NCBI RefSeq assembly: GCF_947496985.1
Contig: NZ_CANMEZ010000003.1
Coordinates: 310,001 to 374,000, forward strand
From: an uncultured Kordia sp.
GTDB lineage: Bacteria > Bacteroidota > Bacteroidia > Flavobacteriales > Flavobacteriaceae
Length of the DNA: 64,000 bases
Direction of reading: 5' to 3'
Translations under genes and position numbers: made by a program
Notes under the pieces: model-generated
Database searches by the model: none
Told to the model about the DNA's origin: nothing
The model's input: only the letters and a program-made list of their open reading frames with translations
In this document: one piece after another, positions 44,286 through 51,533 of the stretch
Numbering within the stretch: position 1 is the first letter of the stretch
How the letters are laid out: every line of letters starts with the position of its first letter

Positions 44286-46664
44286 ATGAATATTACACAA
44301 CGAAAAGCTATATACTATTTTCAATCCTATACAGATTATTTCTGGCAATGGGAAACTGATTATATGTTTACTAGTGATGTTATTGAAAACGCGTATGACT
44401 ATCATGGAGGTATTAATTGCATAAGTATTCCAGATGGAATCACAGTTGCGTACAAAGAACAAATTGAAGAAATACTGAAAGCAATTTCTTCTAATGATTT
44501 GCCTCCTTTTGGAGCATTAATATTAACTTTTTTAGCAACAAATTCTGGAGAAGTTTCAAAAGCAATTGACGAACAGTTTAAAAAGATTCAAAAAACATTT
44601 GAAGACGATTTATTATTCAAACATGTCTATTTTGAAGAAGCTCAACGTTTTTTAGAAACTCTAATAACACTTCCGAAAAAATATAAAAAAGGAAAAAACA
44701 GGATAGATTTATTTATCTTTTTATTTCAAAAAGTAAAGCATGGTTTATCTAACAAATATGCAGATGCAATTGTAAGCTGTATACAAAATAAAGCGTTTGA
44801 ATTAAACCAATGTAGTAGGCAAACGGAAATTACAATGTCTGCACTAAGCAAAGATTTTAATTCCTTGGCTTTATTACACGAACGTTTTCCAACAGTAAAC
44901 GCGTTATTAACTGCTTGGGAAAAAATACTTCCAGTTCCAGTAGATCCAGAAGATACTGAAATAGAAACCATAAGTGAACAACCAGATTTAATTCAACAGC
45001 TCATTGAAGATCCAAAGACGTTCTTTATGGGAAGTCTTATCAAACGAATATGGTCAGGAATTCAATTACCAATGCACTACGTGCATCCGGGAGAAATGCC
45101 GCTTGGAGGAATTTCAGATGTTACAAACAAAGGAAAGTTTGATAACTTGTTGACCTCAGAATTTGCCAATGATGATCTTATTTTTCTGCATAGAATTGCT
45201 AACAAGGAAGCTTTATTTATACGTCGTGAAACAACACCAGAAGAAGATTTACGCACACGTATCTTTTTAATAGATACAACCATAAAAAATTGGGGAACAC
45301 CTAAAATACTATCATTTGCAACGGCTTTTGCTTTTATGCATCATCCCAAAAATGAAATGACCTTTCAGTCATATGCAATTGGTGAAAAATGTGCCAAACT
45401 AGCATTTGATGAAAAAATAGACATCATAGAAGGTTTACAAGTTACATCTCCCATATTAGATGCGTCAAGCGCGATTATACAATTCATTGACACCTGTGAA
45501 GAAGAAAACATAGAAGTTACCTTATTCACGTCTCCAAAAACCTTGGAGCATGCAGCAATGCAACGTATTTTTAACCTACATCATGATAAATTTGGTGGTG
45601 TAATAACAGCAGATACAGAAGGAAATATTGATGTGTATAAACTTAAAAATGGTGCCAAACGATTGGTAAAACACATTCAATTACCATTACAGGAATTATG
45701 GGCGCATCCACCAAATACACGAAGGAGAAAGCTTCTAAAGACACAAAAAGAAGCTCCAATTATTGAATATCCGTTGTTGTATGGTTATCCAAATGGTTAT
45801 TTAACACATTTCTTTTCAGTCGATACAGGATATGTACTGCGAAAACGTGGCGCGGTGTATAGAATGAATGGATATGACAAAGGATTTGATCTTGTGAGAA
45901 CAGATGTTCGTTTTGTGTCAGGTATGAAAAAACCACTGAATGCTACAATTTTTGATGATGAATTAATCACTATTTCTTGTAGTGCATCTGACAAAATAAT
46001 TGTGAAAAGCGAATCTCAAACAAAGACGTTTACAGGAGATTATGATGTACAATACCGATCATCTATCAAAAACGCATTAGTACATCAAAACGAGTTGTAT
46101 TTCATCACAAGAAAATATTACAGTGATGATCCAGTATATCTAAAAATAGATTTTAAACACAAATTTATTGACGAAATTACAACACCTTCTAGTGAATTAA
46201 AAAAAGATTATGATACATGTATAAGTAACTATTTCCCATATTTCCCAGGCTCTATATTCACTAAAATAAAATCAATTGCAGTTACTAATAGTTTAGAACT
46301 TATCTTTAATAACATACATAGATTGCATATTTCAGACGATTATTTATTATTTCAATTAAACAGAGAAGAAGAAGGGTATCTATCTAATGCAGAATACATT
46401 GATAGGACAGAATTCCGATTTTCTAATGGAAATAAAATTGCTATAGATAAAAAAGGAATGCTAACATTTTTAAGTTCAGATCCTGCGGTAAAAACATTTT
46501 ACTTAGTTTCTTACATTGAAATAAGCTTGGCAATGGCAACTGATACAGAATTTGCTGGAAACGAATATTTCTTACCTGAAAATTCACAATTAAAGGTAAT
46601 CAGTGTAAAAGAGTTCAAACGAAAACACATCGATCCATTCATTGACAATTGTATAATTATATGA
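44286..46664 (+). CDS. vWA-like and beta-propeller fusion protein of the ternary operon
   Basis: This 792-residue protein has no signal peptide. Residues about 1-230 are helical. A region from about 320 to 460 resembles a von Willebrand A domain: RIFLIDTTIKNWGTPKILSF replaces the MIDAS DxSxS with DTTIK, and IEVTLFTSPKTLEHAAMQRI fits a later strand. The C-terminal 300 residues are strand-rich with repeats such as YPNGYLTHFFSVDTGYVLRK, consistent with a beta-propeller. With the MoxR ATPase two genes earlier it recalls the MoxR-vWA-beta-propeller ternary systems. The vWA metal site looks degenerate. It abuts the previous gene by 1 bp and its stop overlaps the next start (ATGA). Confidence 0.7.
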   Translation: MNITQRKAIYYFQSYTDYFWQWETDYMFTSDVIENAYDYHGGINCISIPDGITVAYKEQIEEILKAISSNDLPPFGALILTFLATNSGEVSKAIDEQFKKIQKTFEDDLLFKHVYFEEAQRFLETLITLPKKYKKGKNRIDLFIFLFQKVKHGLSNKYADAIVSCIQNKAFELNQCSRQTEITMSALSKDFNSLALLHERFPTVNALLTAWEKILPVPVDPEDTEIETISEQPDLIQQLIEDPKTFFMGSLIKRIWSGIQLPMHYVHPGEMPLGGISDVTNKGKFDNLLTSEFANDDLIFLHRIANKEALFIRRETTPEEDLRTRIFLIDTTIKNWGTPKILSFATAFAFMHHPKNEMTFQSYAIGEKCAKLAFDEKIDIIEGLQVTSPILDASSAIIQFIDTCEEENIEVTLFTSPKTLEHAAMQRIFNLHHDKFGGVITADTEGNIDVYKLKNGAKRLVKHIQLPLQELWAHPPNTRRRKLLKTQKEAPIIEYPLLYGYPNGYLTHFFSVDTGYVLRKRGAVYRMNGYDKGFDLVRTDVRFVSGMKKPLNATIFDDELITISCSASDKIIVKSESQTKTFTGDYDVQYRSSIKNALVHQNELYFITRKYYSDDPVYLKIDFKHKFIDEITTPSSELKKDYDTCISNYFPYFPGSIFTKIKSIAVTNSLELIFNNIHRLHISDDYLLFQLNREEEGYLSNAEYIDRTEFRFSNGNKIAIDKKGMLTFLSSDPAVKTFYLVSYIEISLAMATDTEFAGNEYFLPENSQLKVISVKEFKRKHIDPFIDNCIII

Positions 46665-48064
46665 AATTAGCGCTGAAATTTATCGATACTAATCCGTATC
46701 CACGTTGTGGGATTTTCATCAAGCATGCATCTCCCAAAGTATGGTTGCAGGAAGTGAAGCGCATGCATCTCAAGTTATCAGATTGTACAGCTTATGCATG
46801 TCCAAGTTTAGAAGCTAATGGTATTTCGGGTGTGTTATTAATTCTAAAAACGGCTCAAAAAAATATAGATATCGGTACTAACATAACGATACAAAAAGCA
46901 TATAAAAATTTCTTTATTCCAGAAAATACAACATTAAATATGGCGTTAACGGATGAAGAATTTTCAAACCTACTAAATGGAACACCACATTTTTTTCATT
47001 ATGAATTTGGCATGATAGAACTCAACGAAGAGTTAAATTGGTCAACAATCATACAAAATCCAGAAGAACAATTTCCAACGATAGCAATGCCCGCAAAAGG
47101 GGTTAAAATTCCTAAAAGAGTAACTTCATTTAGTATCGAAATTGAAGAAGAGGAAGCAGAAGAAGCATTCGAAAATCCTTTTGGAGAAAAAGAAGAAGAT
47201 TCAGAAGATGTGCCTTTTGATATGAAAAAAGTATTGGAAGGAAACAATGCTGAGGTTGCTAAGTATTTAAGCTATTTAGAAAAAAATCCTGATGCTGCAC
47301 TCAAAATGGCGATTCCATTAGATATGATGGGAACTTCAAGAGGAAAAGCATTTGCAAAATACAAATTTAAAAGTGGTTTTTTTGAATCATTAGGTTTTGG
47401 TGATTCGGACGATAGTGGAAAGAATTATTTACGAGTTGTACTCGCAGCTTTGGCAATAGTAGCTCTTTTTTGGATTGGATATGAAGTGTTATACGCTGTT
47501 AAAAAAGATACACCAGGAGTTGAGTATGTACATCCAAAATTTGAGGAAATTGAACCTACAAATGATACTGAGGTCACTTTTGAAGACGATGAAAACCTTA
47601 CTGTAGATCTTTCGGAAACGAGTCATCAGCAAGAAGAACAAATAAAACCAAAACCAGAAAATAATATCATTCAAAATATATTATTAATCATAGCTATATT
47701 GGTATTATTACTTTTAATTCTGTATTTATTCATGTATCGAAAACAAAAGATACAAGCAAAGCCATTAGAAAAAAAACATTCTTGGTTAGATTTACCAGAC
47801 GAAAGTGAATTTTTTAATATTGAAGATGAGGAAAATACAAAAAAGCAAAAAGGAAATTTCTATTTTGGAGGAAATGAAATAAGTGTTCAAAATAAAATAA
47901 TCCTTACCATTATTATTGTAGGATTATTAATGTATCTTTTCTATCCAATTTTAAATCAAGATGGATTTCCTGCAGTTTTTGGTGTTATAGCTGCATTTAT
48001 AGTATTACGTATGTTATATACATTACTAAATAGAAACAGAAAATTTGACGAAGAAGATGCGTAA
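46661..48064 (+). CDS. membrane-anchored accessory protein of the ternary operon (fifth gene)
   Basis: I use the ATG at 46661, which overlaps the previous stop as ATGA. It gives 467 residues. The first 140 residues are a soluble domain (MKLALKFIDTNPYPRCGIFI and VLLILKTAQKNIDIGTNITI). An acidic linker with many Glu (IEIEEEEAEEAF, EKEEDSEDVPFD) follows. About four hydrophobic segments lie in the second half: near 262-280, 342-362, 412-430 and 437-455. It may tether the complex to the inner membrane. Function unknown, and no known family is claimed. Confidence 0.65.
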   Translation: MKLALKFIDTNPYPRCGIFIKHASPKVWLQEVKRMHLKLSDCTAYACPSLEANGISGVLLILKTAQKNIDIGTNITIQKAYKNFFIPENTTLNMALTDEEFSNLLNGTPHFFHYEFGMIELNEELNWSTIIQNPEEQFPTIAMPAKGVKIPKRVTSFSIEIEEEEAEEAFENPFGEKEEDSEDVPFDMKKVLEGNNAEVAKYLSYLEKNPDAALKMAIPLDMMGTSRGKAFAKYKFKSGFFESLGFGDSDDSGKNYLRVVLAALAIVALFWIGYEVLYAVKKDTPGVEYVHPKFEEIEPTNDTEVTFEDDENLTVDLSETSHQQEEQIKPKPENNIIQNILLIIAILVLLLLILYLFMYRKQKIQAKPLEKKHSWLDLPDESEFFNIEDEENTKKQKGNFYFGGNEISVQNKIILTIIIVGLLMYLFYPILNQDGFPAVFGVIAAFIVLRMLYTLLNRNRKFDEEDA

Positions 48065-49046
48065 AGAAAGTAGATTTGAAAGTAAACTTCTGTATTTCAT
48101 CATCGTGTTGTTGATGTTGAAATTGTTATACGTCATATTTGATACAATTTTGAATGGAGATATTGGAAGTTTTTTTCTAGCGCTTTTTATTATTGTGATT
48201 TTATTTTTAGGCGTAGGATTGTTTATAGGTTCTATGTTTAAATCTTCTCAGGAATATAGTGGAGGAGGAGGCTCAACAACTGTTGGAGACACACAGTTTC
48301 AACAGTTAATGAATCGTTATGAAAAATTATGTGATGATTTCATTGAGAAAAAGCAATTCAAAAAAGCAGCGTATATTCAACTAAAACTACTTCGCAATCC
48401 ATACAGAGCTGCCTATATTTTAGATGAAGGAAATTTGCACAACGATGCAGCATTAATCTATCTGAAAAAATGTAATGACAAGCAAAATGCGGCAGAATGT
48501 TATGAAAAAGCACGTTCGTACAAAAAAGCAATTAAACTGTTTAAAGAATTAGAAGAACACGAATCAGTTGGTGATATTTATACCAAAATAAAAGATACCA
48601 AAAATGCACATCACCATTACAGAATTGTAGCAGATGATTATACTAAAAATGATCAATATGTAAAAGCAGCGTTACTATATCGTAAAAAAATGGACGATAA
48701 AGATTCAGCGAGTAAACTGCTAGTCAAGGGTTGGCGAGAAAACAAAGATGCGATTAATTGTTTAAACAATCACTTAGTACATTTTGACAGTAGAAAAGCA
48801 CTCGAAAAAGAAATTGATACTTTCTACAAAAACGAAGTGCATCTAGGAAACAATCTTAATTTTCTAAAAGTTTTAAAAACGGAATTCAAAAAAGATATCG
48901 CACCAAAACAAAACATTCAAAATATTGCTTATGAGTTGGTATCTAGGCATAATCAAAACTCAGAAATTTTGGCAAACCTACATTATTTCGTACAAGAGGA
49001 TTCGCAAATTGTCTCAGATGTCATTCGTCATCGTATCAAAAAATAA
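48057..49046 (+). CDS. TPR-like membrane protein of the ternary operon (sixth gene)
   Basis: I start at the ATG at 48057 (329 residues), overlapping the previous gene by 8 bp; a TTG at 48045 would add four residues. Two membrane segments (about 14-32 and 38-58) and a glycine linker (EYSGGGGSTTVGDTQFQ) lead to a helical-repeat domain with alternating patterns: QFKKAAYIQLKLLRNPYRAA, KKCNDKQNAAECYEKARSYK and YVKAALLYRKKMDDKDSASK. These resemble TPR-type protein-binding repeats. It is the last gene of the operon and probably a membrane scaffold. Confidence 0.65.
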   Translation: MRKESRFESKLLYFIIVLLMLKLLYVIFDTILNGDIGSFFLALFIIVILFLGVGLFIGSMFKSSQEYSGGGGSTTVGDTQFQQLMNRYEKLCDDFIEKKQFKKAAYIQLKLLRNPYRAAYILDEGNLHNDAALIYLKKCNDKQNAAECYEKARSYKKAIKLFKELEEHESVGDIYTKIKDTKNAHHHYRIVADDYTKNDQYVKAALLYRKKMDDKDSASKLLVKGWRENKDAINCLNNHLVHFDSRKALEKEIDTFYKNEVHLGNNLNFLKVLKTEFKKDIAPKQNIQNIAYELVSRHNQNSEILANLHYFVQEDSQIVSDVIRHRIKK

Positions 49047-49107
49047 AAAAATGTCACAAATGTAATTTTGAAATGTTATATAAGTATAAACGTTTAATAT
49101 AGAGCGC

Positions 49108-50073
49108 ATGAAAAATATCCTATACTTCTGTTTTCTTATTCTAATCTTTAGTTGTTCACAAGATGATTCATCCGAAACTGTAAGTCCGATGTTATGGAGT
49201 GAATTAAACAGTCCTACATCAAAAGGACTTTCAGATATAAAATTCATCAATGAAAATTTTGGTGTTATCTGTGGTTCATTAAACGCATTATTTAAAACAG
49301 AAGATGGCGGAGAAACTTGGGAAGAATTAGATGTTGGGATTCCTACATCTTTAAATACTGTGTTTATTCTGAATGAAAACGAATTTCTTACTTCAAGAGT
49401 TGGCTTACATAAAACAACCGATGGAGGAATAACATTTAACGAAATAGGTGGTTTAGAGAATTATTCTAATACTATTTTCCATATTCATTTCTTTACAGAA
49501 CAGAATGGAATCATTGTAAAAGGTGGAACTGTGCTCAAAACTAATGATGGTGGTGCAAATTGGGTTGTAGCATATTCAAATACTCAATATGCTTCTGAAT
49601 TAGTAGTAACAACAAATGAAACTATATATCTTGCAGGTGGCACTACCTATGACAATGTGAGTTTAGGATCACTTTATAAATCTACGGATAATGGTATAAA
49701 TTGGCAACAATTAGAATTACCAGAGTCTATACGAAACGTAGAAATATCTGCTACTGAATTTGTCAATGAAAATTATGGGTTCATAGGAATGTTTGATCGT
49801 AATATTTATAAAACAACTGACGGCGGAGCAAGCTGGGCACATATAGCCAGTGGTTTTACAGATGGTTTTGCAGACATACATTTTATAAATGAACAAGAAG
49901 GCTATTTATTAAGTCGAAATAAAATATATAAAACTATAAATGGTGGTGTGTCATGGAATCTTGAGTACGAGCATGAAGATATAAACATATACCTACGCTC
50001 AATAACTTCTACTTCTAACGGGAAACTATATGCTGTTGGGAAGAATGGTTTAATACTTAAAAGAGACGAATAA
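49108..50073 (+). CDS. YCF48/BNR-like propeller lipoprotein
   Basis: This 321-residue protein has a lipobox (LILIFSCSQD, Cys near residue 13). Repeats with T-x-D-GG-x-xW (FKTEDGGETWEEL, HKTTDGGITFNEI, KTNDGGANWVVAY, YKTTDGGASWAHI, YKTINGGVSWNLE) and INEQEGYLLSRN mark a BNR/YCF48 seven-bladed propeller. It is 61 bp from the ternary operon; co-transcription is possible but not shown. It is a relative of the lipoprotein at 16382, with stronger Asp-box repeats. Confidence 0.82.
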   Translation: MKNILYFCFLILIFSCSQDDSSETVSPMLWSELNSPTSKGLSDIKFINENFGVICGSLNALFKTEDGGETWEELDVGIPTSLNTVFILNENEFLTSRVGLHKTTDGGITFNEIGGLENYSNTIFHIHFFTEQNGIIVKGGTVLKTNDGGANWVVAYSNTQYASELVVTTNETIYLAGGTTYDNVSLGSLYKSTDNGINWQQLELPESIRNVEISATEFVNENYGFIGMFDRNIYKTTDGGASWAHIASGFTDGFADIHFINEQEGYLLSRNKIYKTINGGVSWNLEYEHEDINIYLRSITSTSNGKLYAVGKNGLILKRDE

Positions 50074-50116
50074 TAGCATCAAGAAATAATTAAAATATTT
50101 TTCTAAAAACAGATTG

Positions 50117-50138
50117 GTCGTTATTTATAAATAGCGAC
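50117..50138 (+). terminator. candidate terminator after the YCF48 gene
   Basis: GTCGTTATTT pairs with AAATAGCGAC, with one G:U wobble. A T-run follows about 10 nt further on, so it is an imperfect terminator. Confidence 0.4.
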
Positions 50139-50206
50139 AAGCTTCCTTTTTTAAACTTTAAAATCATAATTAGATTTGAAAATACACAAATCAATATCAA
50201 ATAATT

Positions 50207-50410
50207 ATGAAAAAAAAGAACCTTAAAGGATTATCCTTAAATAAGAAATCAGTTTCAAACTTAAATGCAGAAAATATAGCAGGAGGTGGATTCACTGCTG
50301 GTTGTACAGATGGCTGTACACCTTTCCAAACACAATGGAATTGCACGCGTATAGGAGGAAACTGTACAGCAGATTGTGACAATGGAAATTCAAATCTTTG
50401 CCCAATATAA
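50207..50410 (+). CDS. GG-leader RiPP precursor, class I lanthipeptide-like
   Basis: A 67-residue peptide. Residues 1-27 form a leader: KKKNLKGLSLNKKSVSNLN and then NIAGGG, matching the L.LNK..vS.LN.e...I.GG leader of the Bacteroidota class I lanthipeptide-like precursors. The remaining core (about 40 residues) contains six cysteines and many Thr/Ser: FTAGCTDGCTPFQTQWNC and GGNCTADCDNGNSNLCP. These can be dehydrated and cyclised to thioether rings, or form disulfides. No LanB, LanC or transporter gene lies in the window, so the modifying enzymes must be elsewhere if they exist. Confidence 0.75.
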   Translation: MKKKNLKGLSLNKKSVSNLNAENIAGGGFTAGCTDGCTPFQTQWNCTRIGGNCTADCDNGNSNLCPI

Positions 50411-50486
50411 TAACCAATCAATATGTTTTAAATTGTTTTCAGTAAATGATGTCATAACAATAACTGAAGCAAATTTTTGGTAAAAA

Positions 50487-50514
50487 AAAGCGACTTATTA
50501 ATAAGTCGCTTTTC
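50487..50514. terminator. bidirectional palindromic terminator
   Basis: AAAAGCGACTTATT and its complement form a loop-poor palindrome between the convergent RiPP-precursor gene and the 50535 gene, with a T-run on one side. Confidence 0.75.
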
Positions 50515-50534
50515 TAATTCTATTCTTTTTCATA

Positions 50535-51101
50535 TTATCGTCTTCGCATATTTTGGCGATTGCCATAATGTTGTTTAGGAGCGTTTGAAGCGCGTTTCAT
50601 CTGCTGTTCCATCATCTTTATTTGCTCAGTTAGCATTCCTCGCTTATCAAGTGTCTTAGCTTCTTTCATTAAACTTTTAGCTTCAACCTTTCTATTTTTT
50701 TGAGATGCAATACCAGCTAAGGTCATTTTTACCATTGCCATATCATGATCCATACTCAAACCAAGTTTCTCTGCTTTACGCAAATACTTTTCTGCTTGTG
50801 TTAAATTATTTTGAGAGGCCATAATTCCATGTAAATAATTATAATATCCTAGTTGCTTCTTTGTCAAAGCAGTTTCAGGATTTTTAATTTTAGATAACAA
50901 GCGTTTTGTACCATCAAAATCTTGTTTACGAAGTTTTAAAAATGATAATAAAATAAACTCATTCTTAAAATATAGTAACACAAAGATCGCAGCTAATAGA
51001 ATCAGGAAAATTCCATTACCTATATAGCTTTCATAAAACTGATAAATTGCGAAGGCAAAAATTGCTGCCGCTATAATTAATTTGATATTTTTGTTGAACA
51101 T
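50535..51101 (-). CDS. membrane protein with helical-repeat region (TPR-like)
   Basis: This 188-residue protein has two hydrophobic segments near the N-terminus (LIIAAAIFAFAIYQFYES and GIFLILLAAIFVLLYF). The rest is helical with repeated A/L positions: TKKQLGYYNYLHGIMASQNN, LTQAEKYLRKAEKLGLSMDH and EAKSLMKEAKTLDKRGMLTE. This reads as two or three degenerate TPRs, with a basic C-terminus (YGNRQNMRRR). The N-terminal pair resembles a DUF2892-type segment. It is divergent from the L34 gene and has no assigned function. Confidence 0.7.
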   Translation of the reverse strand: MFNKNIKLIIAAAIFAFAIYQFYESYIGNGIFLILLAAIFVLLYFKNEFILLSFLKLRKQDFDGTKRLLSKIKNPETALTKKQLGYYNYLHGIMASQNNLTQAEKYLRKAEKLGLSMDHDMAMVKMTLAGIASQKNRKVEAKSLMKEAKTLDKRGMLTEQIKMMEQQMKRASNAPKQHYGNRQNMRRR

Positions 51102-51168
51102 AAAACAGTATATATTAATCGAGTTTGCAAATGTATAAAAAACAATCGAAAATATTTTTTAAAATCTG

Positions 51169-51199
51169 TTTGTGAAAGTAAAAACTCTTTGTATATTTG
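51169..51199 (+). promoter_or_regulatory. Bacteroidota-type promoter of rpmH
   Basis: TTTG at 51169-51172 and TATATTTG at 51192-51199 are 19 bp apart, an excellent match to the -33/-7 consensus. The transcript would start just downstream, leaving a leader of about 65 nt before L34. Confidence 0.8.
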
Positions 51200-51270
51200 C
51201 GCCGCACTTTTAGAAAGGAATCTCGCGTGCAATTACAATTATTTTCAAGAGAATTAAAGATATTTAAATA

Positions 51271-51429
51271 ATGAAAAGAACATTTCAACCATCGAAAAGA
51301 AAAAGAAGAAACAAGCACGGTTTCAGAGAAAGAATGGCTTCTGTAAACGGTAGAAAAGTGCTAGCTCGTAGAAGAGCAAAAGGAAGAAAGAAAATTTCTG
51401 TGTCATCTGAATTAAGACATAAGAAATAA
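51271..51429 (+). CDS. rpmH: 50S ribosomal protein L34
   Basis: A 52-residue protein. [20 protein letters not shown] and [20 protein letters not shown] are diagnostic of L34. It is a small, extremely basic large-subunit protein. It has its own promoter (51169-51199) and terminator (51451-51484). The rpmH-carB neighbourhood here differs from the dnaA-rpmH-rnpA arrangement of many bacteria and fits Flavobacteriia. Confidence 0.98.
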   Translation: MKRTFQPSKRKRRNKHGFRERMASVNGRKVLARRRAKGRKKISVSSELRHKK

Positions 51430-51450
51430 TGATATAGATAGTATATAGAT

Positions 51451-51484
51451 AAGGTGTTGTTTTTTTTAAGCAACACCTTTTTTG
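51451..51484 (+). terminator. intrinsic terminator of rpmH
   Basis: AAGGTGTTG and CAACACCTT enclose a loop of 11 nt, followed by seven T residues. Confidence 0.85.
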
Positions 51485-51533
51485 TACCCAAACGTTTTTT
51501 TATTTTTACGCAACACAACACACACACAAACTA

